Part shown: in pieces, positions 36,725 through 47,322 of the stretch | How the letters are laid out: each line of letters begins with the position of its first letter | Position numbering within the stretch: position 1 is the first letter of the stretch | Assembly: GCA_030549775.1 (NCBI GenBank) | Contig: CM060175.1 | Span: forward strand, 32,157,262-32,221,261 | Source: Tamarix chinensis | Lineage: Eukaryota; Streptophyta; Magnoliopsida; Caryophyllales; Tamaricaceae | Length of the DNA: 64,000 bases | Direction: 5' to 3' | Position numbers and translations under genes: made by a program | The notes under the pieces: generated by a model | The model's input: only the letters and a program-made list of their open reading frames with translations | Told to the model about the DNA's origin: nothing | Database searches by the model: none

Positions 36725-36908
36725 AAGAAATTATTAAGGCCATCATAATCTCATATAATTCTGAATTAGCATTCATTCTCGTAATACTTACTACTTATCA
36801 AATACTCTTACCTTGCTAATCAGCGTTATTTGAGTTATATTATAAAATTCCACAATCACAACAACATGTTAGGTACAAATTACTCTTTTACCCCTTACTT
36901 ATACAATT

Positions 36909-36922
36909 GCTAAGTCATCCCT
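36909..36922 (+). repeat. Left target-site duplication of LINE1
   Basis: GCTAAGTCATCCCT, identical to 42408-42421. The sequence on both outer sides is family-A AAATTACC array, so the duplication marks one insertion event. Confidence 0.9.
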
Positions 36923-37082
36923 TCCGGTCTTGGTACTTTCTCTCTCATCTTACCTTTTCTCCCAATGGTTCCATGGGAAGGGAGGAATTTTGTGCATCAA
37001 GACTACCAAATCTCTCCTATTTTCTACAGTAATTTCCCAATTTCTTTTATTTTACTGTTTGGTATTTCGTCTTTTGTGAATT

Positions 37083-38960
37083 ATGGGTACTAAAAGGAAG
37101 ACTGGGCGGCAGAAATCTGCTGTTCATTCGACCATTTGTGTGCTGCCCAGCCCTTCGAAGTCTGCTGCTTCCTTCGAACAGAAGCATGCCCAGCCGTTTC
37201 CAGGCTCTTCCAGTGCTGGATCTCAAGCCTCCCCACCGGCAGCTCCTCCTCCTCGCCGTTCGCTGCCCCGTTGTGTCCGCCGGTCGCCATCCTGTACTGA
37301 CCTGGACGATAGTTCAACGGATGGAGATGAAATATCCAGATCTGCTGGTGCGTCACCCGAGGCTCCCCAATCGCCCGTCGATGCCCAAGGTCTAGATCTA
37401 AATAGTGAAAAGTCAACTCTGGAAGGTCTTGATTTGGAATTGCAGGCTAAACCCAGTCGATGCTCTATTCCCCATTGTTCGCAGGTCGATGCTCAGGAGG
37501 TGCGAACTGGACCGGTTGGGGATGACCCTTTGTGCCCGGTGCAGCAGTCCCAGCGAGCCTCGGGATCTGGGCTGTTGCCGTTGCCTCCCTCCACGGTGGT
37601 CGTCCAGCTGCCTCCTGTTGACCATGCGTCGACTATTCTGGAAGGGGCTCAGCGTGACCAACCAAGAGCTCCCGTGATTACTGGCCAATCGTAGGAGCGT
37701 GGCTTGCACGCGCCAGAGGGTGGCTCCAAGTCGAGAGGGGCTGTTTTGTCTTCCTACTGGTCGGGTAATTTTTTAAATAATGGAATGACTTATGCCAAAC
37801 TTTTTGCTGCTGCACCAAGGATGAAATGTGATTATATTGCTCCAAATAATAATTCTGTTTTTATTGATTCGAGCAAAATTGATTCTTGGGGTGCTTGTGT
37901 GCTTGGGAGATTTGTTGGTGTGCAGGTGGATAAATACTTGATTAACGCTGCAAAATCTGCGATTGGTCTACCTTTTAAACACTTGATACATAGTTCCGGA
38001 TGGGTAGTTCTTAAATTTGAATCTAAACAGGATAAAAATTATGCCATCCTTGGAGGACCTTATTCGGTGCGTAGTAAGGTATTATATTTGAGGGAATTTC
38101 CCTGGTTTTTCTCTTTTGGCCTAAAAGAGGTTACCAAAGTTTCGGTTTGGGTCCGACTTAAGAATTTACCTCTCGAGCTTTAGAATGCCGGTGCTGTTAG
38201 TGCTATAGCTTCCTTTGTGGGACAGCCAATACAAGTCGATGATTTCACTTCTCAGAAGTTAAAAATTGAGTACGCCCGTGTCTTCGTGGAGGTGGATCTT
38301 AGTACTGAGTTACCTTCCTCGGTAGAGGTTCGCAGTGATGATGGCAGCTTTGTTTAGAGTATTGAGTATGAAGACTTGCCCCCCTTTTGTAAAAAAATGC
38401 CAGTCAGTAGGGCATGCACCGTCTGATTGTGAGCATCTTAAAGCTGCTCGGGCCAGTGATAAAGTGGTTAACCATATCTCCGTGTGGAAGCCGGTGGCTA
38501 AGGGTAAACCACTTATGGTCAAGAACAGGGAGCAGAATATCTCTACTTAGGGTCATCTACCTGAACAAAGAGCTCAGAGTATAGTGTCCGGGAGTAAGAA
38601 AGATTTGGTCCCCCCTCTAGATATTACTCTAGGTGAGATCTCATCCCCTCCTTTTGTTCGTGACCCTACTAAAGGGAAGTCTCCTCTTAGTGATGCTCAG
38701 CAGGTCGAGCCCGCTCCTTCTCTGTCTAGAAAGAAGGACCAGATTAAGCCCCGGAATATGAGTTGTTATGTGCCTTGTGAGGAGCAACAAGTTCAGAAGT
38801 CTGTTAGTTTGATGTGGGAATTGGTGAAGAGAAAGATGAGCCTTGGCAGACCATCCATGGGAAGGGTCGTGGTACGAAGAAGAGGGCACTTGTGTCCCTC
38901 AAGAGGCCTCCTTTGGGTTGGGTTGGTAGGAGGAAGTCATCTCGGCATCATGCCGATCCG
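37083..38960 (+). pseudogene. LINE1 ORF1: DUF4283-like protein with CCHC knuckle
   Basis: From ATG 37083 the first 200 codons are low-complexity and rich in S, P and A. A DUF4283-like domain follows over about 37780-38180 (PRMKCDYIAPNNNSVFID, then LKFESKQDKNYAILGGPYSV, then VSVWVRLKNLPLEL), typical of plant LINE ORF1, which binds the element RNA. One CCHC knuckle fits CX2CX4HX4C at about 38385-38425 if the seven-A run at 38391-38397 is counted one base shorter, so a slip there caused a frameshift. In-frame stops are at 37692, 38181, 38355 and 38548, all TAG. A further frame change lies near 38815. The frame ends just before ORF2. Confidence 0.85.
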
Positions 38961-38965
38961 TCGGG

Positions 38966-41900
38966 TTGAATATCCTTGTGTGGAATATAAGGGGAGGGAG
39001 CTCTCCCCTAAAACAAAAAGCTCTGGCTCAACTTTAGAGGGAGCGTCGTTGTTCAATAGTTGGTGTACTGGAGTCCAAACTAGATGAGGACAAGGTTTTG
39101 AAGTTGCTGCGTATTTATTTCCCTAGGTGGCGGTACCTCCATAATTTTGATTACCACCCTAATGGGCATATTTTACTTCTATGGGACCCGAGGTTGGTGA
39201 CCCTTACTCTTCTTGAAGCTACCCCACAGTCTTTGTCAGGTATGGTCACTGATCTTTCTAGTAGTGTTGATTTTTGTATTACTGTGGTCTATGGGCTCTA
39301 TAGTGTTGGGGATCGGCGACCTCTTTGGGATAACTTGGGAGCTTTATCCCCTCTTATTGATGGTCCATGGATTGTGTGTGGTGACTTTAATGCTCCTCTT
39401 AATGTGGTTGATCGGGAGGGTGTTTGACCGGTAACTAACTACGAGATGGCGGATTTCAAAGAGTGTTGCCTTGTGAACCAATTATCAGACGTTCCTTGCA
39501 CAGGTTGCTTTTACTCTTTCTTTACCAAGAATGTTAAATGCAAGTTGGATCGTGTTCTTTTGAATTCCACAGGGTTTACTACAAACTTGGTTGTCAGGGC
39601 TCAGTTTCTCCCGCCTAGTTCCTTATCTGATTATAGCCCTGTTCTTATTATGTTTGGAGGACCAAGACACATTCGGAGACCGTTCCACTTCTTCAACATG
39701 TGCTGTGATCATCCAGATTTTCAGAGTGTGGTGGCTTCGGTGTGGCATTTTGATTTCTGTGGGTCTCATCAGTTTAATCTGTGCCAGAAACTTTCTGAGC
39801 TCAAGCATGGTCTTAAGCAGCTTAATAAGTTGCAATACTCCCATATTGTTGCCAGAGTAGAGGAAGCGGAGGATAAGCTTATGCAAGCACAGGAGGCCTT
39901 CTTAGCCGGTTCTGGTGTTACTTCTTCTACTTGTTTGGAGGATCTTCAGGCTCGGGCCATGTTCTTGAACAAGGCTGCTTTGAGTTTTGTGGCGTAGAAG
40001 AATAAGCAGAAGTTCTTGTTCTAGGGTGATACCAATTCTAGGTTCTTCTATGACATGTTGAAAGCTCGACAAGTCAAATTAGTTGTTTTGAGAGTTAAGA
40101 AGACCGATGGGTCATGGACCCAGAATGATTCTGAGTTGGAAAGGGAGTTTCTCACAGTTTACCAGGATTTTCTTGGGACTGAAGTGGAAGGTGCTCCTCT
40201 GGACAACATGGTTTTCTCTCAGGATCCTTTGTTGGAAGCGAACCTTCAGGAGGATCTTTTGAAGCTTGTCACCGCTGAAGAGATCAAGTCTGTGGTGTTC
40301 TCCTTGGGTGATGACAAAGCCCCCGGACCGGATGGTTACTCTGCTCGGTTTTTTAAATGTGCCTGGGACATTATGGGGACCGATTTTACTGTTGTAGTGC
40401 TTGAATTTTTTCACTCGGGAAAGCTCCTGAAACGTATTAACCATATAGCCTTGGCTATGATCCCTAAGTGTTTGCACCCGGCTATGGTCTCTGATTTTCG
40501 GCCGATTGCTTGCTGCTCTACCACCTATAAAGTGATCTCTAAAATTCTTGCCCAACGGTTGTCAGTTGTTTTGGGGAGTATTATCAGTGCTGAACAGGGC
40601 GCTTTTGTTAATGGTTGTTTGATGTCTGAGAATATCCTTCTGGTACAAGAATTAGTTAAGGAATATTCTAGGAAGCGTACTTCACCTCGGTGCTTCATCA
40701 AGGCTGACATCAAGAAGGCTTATGATTCTCTCTCTTGGCCGCTTTTGCTTGATGTTCTTAAGGGCTTTCACTTCCCCAACAGATTTGTGTCCCTGCTCAT
40801 GGAATGTGTCTCTTCCACGTCATTCTCCCTAAAGCTCAATGGTCAACTGATGGGATTTTTTAAGGGTGCTAGGGGGTTTAGGCAAGGGGATCCAGTGTCG
40901 CCGTATCTCTTTGTGTAGTGTATGGAGTACTTTTCTCGATTGATCCATATGAGAGTTGTTCAACAGAGGGGATTCTCTTTTCATCCGAAGTGTAAGGCCC
41001 TTGGTATCTCCCACCTTGCCTTTGCTGATGACCTTGTTCTCTTTTGTAGAGGAGATATTGCTTCAGTGCAAGTCCTATTGCAAACCCTTTCGGAGTTCAG
41101 TGTAGTTTCGGGATTGGTGGCAAACCCTCTCAAGTCTCATATCTTCTTAGGTGGATTAGATCCGGTGACTAAAGAACATATTCTTAGCTTGGCCCAAATG
41201 GTTCAAGGCACATTCCCTTTTCGCTACTTGGGTGTCCCCCTCAACCCGAGTAAGCTACAGGAGGTGGATTACGAAGTCATGATTAATGATGTTTGTGATC
41301 ATCTGAAAATGTGGCGGTCTCAGTTGCTCTCTTTTGCTGGTAGGTTGGAATTGCTTAATTCTATTATCCAAGGCATTATAGGCTTCTGGTTTGGGATTTT
41401 TCCGTTGCCAAAGGTTGTGTTGAACCGTATTGTGTCCTTCTGTCGTAGCTTCCTTTGGCAAGGTAAGCAACCTCTTGTAGCTTGGTCCAAAGTTTGTTTA
41501 CCCAAACGTGAAGGGGGCTTAGGGTTGAAAGATCTTTCAGCATGGAATCAAGCATTTCTCTATAAGTACATCTGGTTTCTTTAAGATGAGAAGGAATCCC
41601 TTTGGACCAAGTGGATCCATGCTAATTACCTTAGAGGCCACAGGTGGGGTCAGTCCGGTCCACTCATGATTCGTCTCACTTTTTGAAGAAGCTTTCGCAT
41701 GTGTATCTTGGTATTTTGGAGAAATCGAGGTCTCCGGCTGCAGCTATGAGTCTTATCTCTTCCTGGGGTTCAGCAAGGAAGTTCTCCACCAAGACAGCGT
41801 ACGAGTTCCTTCTCTCCTCTAGGGAACTATGGAGGGACCGATCGTTGGTTTGGAAGGGTTGTCGCACTAAAAGGTATTCCTTCTTTTTGTGGCTGGCTCT

Positions 41901-42291
41901 CCAGAACAAACTAAACACCAGGGATCGGCTCGCTTTCCTTGATGGATCTCTGTTGTGCCCCCTTTGTGGTTTGGAAAATGAATCTCATGAGCACTTATTT
42001 TTTCGTTGTCCGTCGGTAAACCAAATTTGGTCAACAATACGCGAGTGGCTGGGTCTTACAAGAGGTTGTACTACCCTTGTCAGTTGTGCTCGTGTCATTA
42101 GAAGATTGCGCAAGGAGCTCTTTTTCACTGCGAAGGTCTGTCGAAGTGCCTTAGCAGCTACCGTTTACTTTATATGGCGTGCTCGTAATGCATCAATTTT
42201 TGAAGCAAAAAAGTTTGATGTACAAGGCCTAAGCCTCCAAATTAAAGTCTTTGTTTGTCGGTCCTTGTATTTTCATGCTTCTTTGAGGTAG
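38966..42291 (+). pseudogene. LINE1 ORF2: endonuclease, reverse transcriptase, zf-RVT
   Basis: It probably began at 38966, where TTG stands for ATG before NILVWNIRG, the usual endonuclease start. The endonuclease has VCGDFNA (39388-39408) and LSDYSPV, in which the usual SDH is SDY. RT has KAPGPDGYSARFF, FRPIACCSTTYKVISKIL, FIKADIKKAYDS, RQGDPVSPYLFV and the catalytic FADD near 41020. The C-terminal zinc finger (zf-RVT) has SFFLWLALQNKLNTRDRL and CPLCGLENESHEHLFFRC (about 41880-42010). No RNase H domain follows. Stops at 39089, 39425, 39995, 40022, 40916 and 41582 and a small deletion near 41650 break it. The enzyme would nick DNA and copy the element RNA at the nick. Confidence 0.92.
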
Positions 42292-42407
42292 AACTTGTGT
42301 TCTATGTATTGGGTAGCTACCACCCTATTTTGTTGGTAGTGAATTTTTGACCTGGGTATGCCCAGTGTATGTGTATAATTTCTTTTATTTGATTTACCTG
42401 TTACCTG

Positions 42408-42421
42408 GCTAAGTCATCCCT
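42408..42421 (+). repeat. Right target-site duplication of LINE1
   Basis: GCTAAGTCATCCCT, identical to 36909-36922. LTR copy A3 continues directly after it. Confidence 0.9.
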
Positions 42422-43620
42422 ACCTCACTTGACAAATTACCACATTACTCTTAAGGTTGCATAACTATCAAATTACCCCTTACTCGGTTTATGTTATTAA
42501 TTTATCTCCTACGCATGTTTAGATCACCAATCACCTTTCATAATTATTAACCTTAGCATATTTCCCGTTTTGGTTGGTTAGATTACCAAATTGCCCTTCT
42601 CCTTTGTTATAATTACTGAACTACCTTTGAGTTAGATAAATTACCAAATAACCCTCCTTCATTATCATGATTACTATTTTGCCCCTTTAGTTGGTTAAAT
42701 AATTACCAATTTACCCTTTAGTCGTTTAAATTACCAAATTGCCCATTTAGTCAGATATATTACCATTTTACTCCTCTCAATTATTATAATTGCCATTTTA
42801 TCCTTTTCAATTATTATAAATTCCAAAATACCCCTCTTCATAATTATAATTATTAATTTACCCTTCTTCATAATTATAATAATTAATATACACTTCTTCA
42901 TATTTAAAATTATTATATTGCCCTTCTCTATTATTAAAATTACCATAATGCCCTTTTAATGATTAATTTACCAAATTACCCCTCTCTATTATAATTATTC
43001 AATTGTCCTCCTATAATTATAATTTAATTAACAAATTATCCTTCGCCGTTGTCATAATTATCAAGTTACCCCTTACTCCCAAGTTTGCCATAAATATCTT
43101 TTTATTTACAAAATTATCCTTCTACCCCTTACTTCCAAATTACTATAATATCTTTTTATTTACAAAATTGCCACAATACCCTTTTACTTATAAAATTACC
43201 ATAACATCCCTTTTTCTTTACAAATTACTATTTTACCCTTTTACATCCAAAATTACCATTTTTATCTTTCCTTACAAAATCACCATCTTGTCTTTCTTTT
43301 CCAAAATTATCATCTTACCCTTTTCTCCCAAAATTACCATAATATCCCTTTACTTATAAAATTAACATTTTTCCCCTTGCTTATAAAATTACCATATTGC
43401 CCTTTTTACTCCCAAAATTTCCACTTTACCATTTACTCCAAAACTACCATAATACCCCTTTACTCATAAAATTTAATTTCCCCCTTTACTTCCAAACTTA
43501 CCATAATACCCCTAAATTCCAAAAATACCACAATACCCCTTTTTACTTGTAAAATTACCATATTGCCCTTTTGCCTTCAAAATTGCCACTTTACCCCCTT
43601 TATTTCCCCACTTTTATTAA
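42422..43620 (-). repeat. Degenerate AAATTACC / TTACCCTT array in copy A3
   Basis: The longest clear run of the family-A array. AAATTACCA or AAATTACCATAAT words alternate with ACCCTTTT or CCCCTTTACTT at about 20-28 bp, near 50 copies. A short piece of the same array lies before LINE1 at 36880-36908. ORFs on both strands (42731-42946, 43003-43359) are by-products of the repeat. Confidence 0.88.
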
Positions 43621-44913
43621 ATTAACATGTCCACATGGAATAATAATATTAACACTCCATTAACAATATCCAACTCCACCAACCATTATATTTTAACATA
43701 ATACATATTAGCAGCCACACATATTAGACCATAATCTAGCACAAGGAATATTACTAAACTACCTCTAGGGCTAACAATAATATTATACATGCATAAATGG
43801 TCACAATAACATAAAATAACAAGGATAGGTACTTAATGCTTCTATTAATAGCCAAACTCTTTCCTTAAGCAACGTTTCCACACATAGCACATAAAGGGCA
43901 TACTTTCCTTTTTATTAAACAATGCAAGCAAACACATAATTTGTATTCACCACCATATATCAAACATAATAACATATTAAAATTCCTAATGTGTAAACAT
44001 ACGTTTATCATGCATTTAAGTGGGGTTTAACGATTACCTTAATTCCCACAAAAATTGAATCTTATCGGTATCCTAGTTAAAGATTCAAGCTTTGATTAGA
44101 AAAACCAATACCTAAAAATAATATCAATATTTATTAGAAATAAGACTTTATAAATTTTAATTAAGGAAATAATTAATTTAAATATTATCATACCTTAAAG
44201 TTTTTAATAATAGTGGCCAATAAATGCAGGAATTCATGCTGCATATGAAGCATAAGCTGCATGTAAAAATAAAAGGAAAAAAGGCTCGAAAAGGGGGGGG
44301 GTGAAGGAAGGTAAAATGGCTATTTTCGGGTTGGGGTCTTTAGGCTAGAAAAGAAGATAGATGGGGGAGGTTTCAAGGCAAGGGAATGGTGCATGAGTGA
44401 AGAGGGGGTGTAGGTGGATGCTGAGGATGGGTTGTTGGCGGCCAAGGGCGGTTGAGGCAGCGGCGATGAGGTGGTGAAGGAGGCTGCTGAAGTGGGTCGA
44501 GGTGGAAGGGCTGAGAAGGAAGGAAAAGAGGAGGGAAAATGGAGGGGTGCAAGGGCGGTTTTCGACCAACTAAGGCATGGTGGTTGTAGAGGGGGTTATA
44601 GAGTGTTGAATGCTGGTTTGGGTGGCGGAATAGGTGGCCGGACGGAGGCAGAAGGAGGGGCTGCAGGGGGCTATCGAGAAGGAAGAAAAATAGAGAGAAA
44701 AAGAAGAGGGCAGGAAGAGGGAGTTGCGGGGTGGCTTGCACAATGTTGGGGCAGTGTAAGGTAGTAGTTGAAGGGTGCAGAAGGTGGTGCAAGGGCTTGG
44801 TGCGGTGTTTGGTGTGGCGGAGGGTGGCGACATGAAAAAATAGGGTAAAAAATGGAAAGAGAAGAAAGGAGAGAAGGGGGGATTAGGGGGTAAGGAGCTC
44901 GAAGAATAGGGTA
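43621..44913 (-). other. LTR A3, A+T-rich part and purine-rich zone up to the CACTA
   Basis: No gene. 43621-44260 is A+T-rich single-copy-like LTR sequence with counterparts at 19320-19920 and 58960-59520. From about 44270 it is G/A-rich with GGTGG, GGTGGCGG and GAAGAAG words. Overlapping ORFs of 80-140 codons at 44345-44916 on both strands are low-complexity artefacts, because no domain appears and the same zone in other copies opens different frames. The LTR continues after the CACTA at 54641. Confidence 0.7.
44911..44913 (+). repeat. Target duplication GTA, left of CACTA
   Basis: GTA before CACTACTAC is repeated at 54638-54640 after the right end. A 3-bp duplication is the hallmark of CACTA (En/Spm) elements. 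Confidence 0.85.
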
Positions 44914-44927
44914 CACTACTACGGAAA
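44914..44927 (+). repeat. Left terminal inverted repeat of CACTA
   Basis: CACTACTACGGAAA. It pairs with 54624-54637 at 12 of 14 positions. Confidence 0.93.
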
Positions 44928-44933
44928 CAGGAA

Positions 44934-45269
44934 TTAATAACGGGACATTAATAACGGTGTTTCGAAAACCGTCGTCAAATCCGTGAAAATTAATGTGCGG
45001 GAATTTTTAATAACGGTTTTATGTAATAACCATTATTACAAGTGCAAGGTAAAATTTTCCACGGGAATTTTAATAACGGTTGACCTAAAACTGTTATTAA
45101 TACATTATTTAATAACGGTTCAAACAAGAACCGTTGTTAAAATTGGCAAGGTTTTAATAACGGATCCTGTAAGAACCGTTATTAAATCATCTTTTGATAA
45201 TTGTTGTTGGAGGAACCGTTATTAAAACATGATTTAATAACGGTTCTTATAAGAACCGTTATTAAAATC
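44934..45269 (+). repeat. Left subterminal palindrome array of CACTA
   Basis: About seven units of the form TTAATAACGGTT, 4-10 bases, AACCGTTATTAA, some with one arm decayed. These are the presumed binding sites for the element's own DNA-binding protein, as in En/Spm, and each can fold into a hairpin. Confidence 0.9.
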
Positions 45270-45679
45270 TCCTTTTATTTTGTTCTCTTTTGTTTCCTGC
45301 CAAAAATTTCAGACTCTGCCGCTTCTCTCTCGTACTCTCTTTCTCTTGCGAACCCTTGCACCACCTCTCCAGCTCCTCTGAATTAAGGGAAACCGTCGCA
45401 CCACCATCTCTCCACCACCCCTCTTCCATTCTTGCGAACGTAGCCAACATTTGTACCTTCGTTGTTGCCGTTCTCAACCTGTACGTCGTCGCTCCCTTTA
45501 CGTATGTGTTGTTCTTCCTTCATTGCTTAATATTTCTCTACTGATATGTATATATATATATAAATGCATGCATGTTGCACCGAAGAGGTTGTGTTTGATG
45601 TGTTGTTTGAAAATCTGTCGTTTGATGTTTTGGTGAAAATTTTTGCTGTGGCCTTTTTTTTTTGTGGCCAGCTGAGACC

Positions 45680-45732
<53 letters not shown>

Positions 45733-46447
45733 TTATAATCTATTATATAAAAGTATGTATTATTATTTTAAGAGAATCCACAAGCTTAAAATATATATTA
45801 TTATCATAAGATATGTACGTTCTAAGTATAAAATTAAGGTGTATATATTTTTTTAGCACTCACATTATTATATATGCAGATGATCATGTGTATTTATATG
45901 CTTTTTTTAATATATATTTTGTAAGACATGTATGTTAGGGTTATGGTTTATCGTTTATTATACTATATATAAACTAGGGCTATAAGGAAAAATCCTAAGG
46001 ATAAGGGTATTGTGCATGGGGAAAAGTTGAGGAGGTTGGTTGGACATCGGTGTTGTGATTGATAAAAATTAAATAGAGATGAATAATTGTGTATAATAAT
46101 AATAATAATAATAATAAATCATATAGGATTTATTAGATTGTACTATATATATATATATATATTATCTTATTAATATCTACTTGATTTTACTATGCGTAGG
46201 CTGAATGATTTGATGATAGTTTGATGTTTAGCCAGTTTGTTAAATATATAACTAAAGATTATGTCCTTATTTTAAATAGTTTGATGTTGTTAGGTTTCCA
46301 TAGTTGGTTATGATCTAGTAGAATATATTTATGATTTTTCTAGCTAGTTGAAGATCAATTTACATATTCTGTAATTTAATTCCTTTTAATTTCGAGAACA
46401 ACCTTGATGATAAGATTTAGTGGTTCTCATTTGTAGGTAGTGATCAG
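45270..46447 (+). other. 5' region of CACTA: putative promoter, exon 1 and intron
   Basis: A C/T-rich stretch with TTCTCTCTCGTACTC at 45300-45480 has the look of a 5' untranslated exon. It is followed by A+T-rich sequence with microsatellites at 45682-45731 ((AT)n then (GT)n), 46098-46116 ((AAT)n) and 46145-46162 ((AT)n), probably an intron. An AG acceptor-like TTTGTAG lies at 46433-46439, just before the ORF at 46448. No protein domain seen. Confidence 0.4.
45682..45731. repeat. (AT)n(GT)n compound microsatellite
   Basis: About 19 AT units followed by about 5 GT units, inside the CACTA 5' region. Confidence 0.93.
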
Positions 46448-46921
46448 ATGACATACCCTCCACTGTATTTTCATATGGCACCACATAGAGATGTACGGAC
46501 TCATGTGATATGGTTATATGACGAGCTATGTCATTTGTACGCGAGTGGCTCATCCTATCACCCCTTCCATTTCATATCTTATCACCTTCTGTTGACCCTG
46601 CCTGAGATAGAGCCATGGGCATCGGCTACGTCTACTTTTTTGCAGTGGTTTGTCTACCACACTGATGCACCACACCCGAGATTTATTGAGGGTGAGCTGT
46701 TTGCTAGAGAGTATGATAGGATATCGAGAGAACTGATGGTCATCGGTGACGAGTGGAGGTATCGTCATAGCTTTCCTCGAAGTATCCACCTCGGTTACCC
46801 TAGAGTATCCGTGAGTAGACTCTCATTTGATGATGTCAGGGATCAAATAATATATCGTGATGAGTGGACTTTTAGAGTTATAGTTTTTAGTCGGGCTCGA
46901 CGAGGCTATCGGGGGATTTAG
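46448..46921 (+). CDS. Unrecognised 157-codon ORF in CACTA
   Basis: An open frame starts MTYPPLYFHMAPHRDVRTH and ends at TAG 46919-46921. It is rich in aromatic residues (W, Y, F, H) and Arg, with LTLPEIEPWASATSTFLQWF and RELMVIGDEWRYRHSF segments. There is no membrane segment, signal peptide or zinc-binding pattern. An acceptor-like TTTGTAG precedes it by eight bases, so it may be the last exon of a spliced gene whose first exon is in the C/T-rich stretch at 45300-45480. Its base composition is like a coding exon, unlike the A+T-rich flanks, and it has no stop although the other genes of the element do. It could be an accessory CACTA gene or captured host sequence. I do not recognise a family. 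Confidence 0.5.
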   Translation: MTYPPLYFHMAPHRDVRTHVIWLYDELCHLYASGSSYHPFHFISYHLLLTLPEIEPWASATSTFLQWFVYHTDAPHPRFIEGELFAREYDRISRELMVIGDEWRYRHSFPRSIHLGYPRVSVSRLSFDDVRDQIIYRDEWTFRVIVFSRARRGYRGI

Positions 46922-47322
46922 TTTTAGATATGAGTTTTCATTTTTTAGGTATTTGAGTTGTAGCAACATTTTGATGTATATAGTGTTGCTATTGCTTAAA
47001 TCCTGTAGTATGCATATCTTTTGTAAATTGAACTATTAATTGTATAATATTTTGCTACGTTTGTATGTATGCATATATATATATATATATATATATAATG
47101 GACTCTTTGTAAGTATGAGGAGTTTCATTGATCAGCATTAATATAATTTTGGAAACTTGTTAGCATGATTCGTGTATATATATATATATATAGAGAATAG
47201 CATGCATGATACATTTGAGATTAATTCTTTCTAAGCAAGAGTGATTTGAAAATTATTATACTTATAATTCAATTGATTTTTAATAATTACTTTCATGTGG
47301 GATATATCTAGATTCAAATAAT

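Larger units (their letters stand above)
36923..42407 (+). mobile_element. Full-length L1-type LINE (LINE1, 5.5 kb)
   Basis: It is bounded by a perfect 14-bp target duplication. It carries a 5' leader (36923-37082), ORF1 (from 37083) and ORF2 (from about 38966) with endonuclease, reverse transcriptase and zinc-finger C-terminus, the order of plant L1 elements. It is G+C-richer than the LTR around it. The 3' end (TTTATTTGATTTACCTGTTACCTG) has no poly(A) or other simple tail, unusual for an L1. It is inactive: about a dozen stops and a few frame changes. Confidence 0.92.

Noticed and set aside
37090..37709. ORFs in other frames and strand of LINE1 ORF1
   Set aside because: The sense frame from 37083 continues into a DUF4283-like domain; the others are shadows in GC-rich low-complexity sequence.
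42422..43620. Possible CRISPR array
   Set aside because: Words are degenerate and spacers are not of one length or unique; the setting is a plant LTR.
44345..44916. Overlapping ORFs of 74-139 codons on both strands
   Set aside because: They lie in the G/A-rich zone of LTR copy A3 and read as Pro/Ser/Leu- or Gly/Arg/Glu-rich strings; the same zone in other copies opens different frames.
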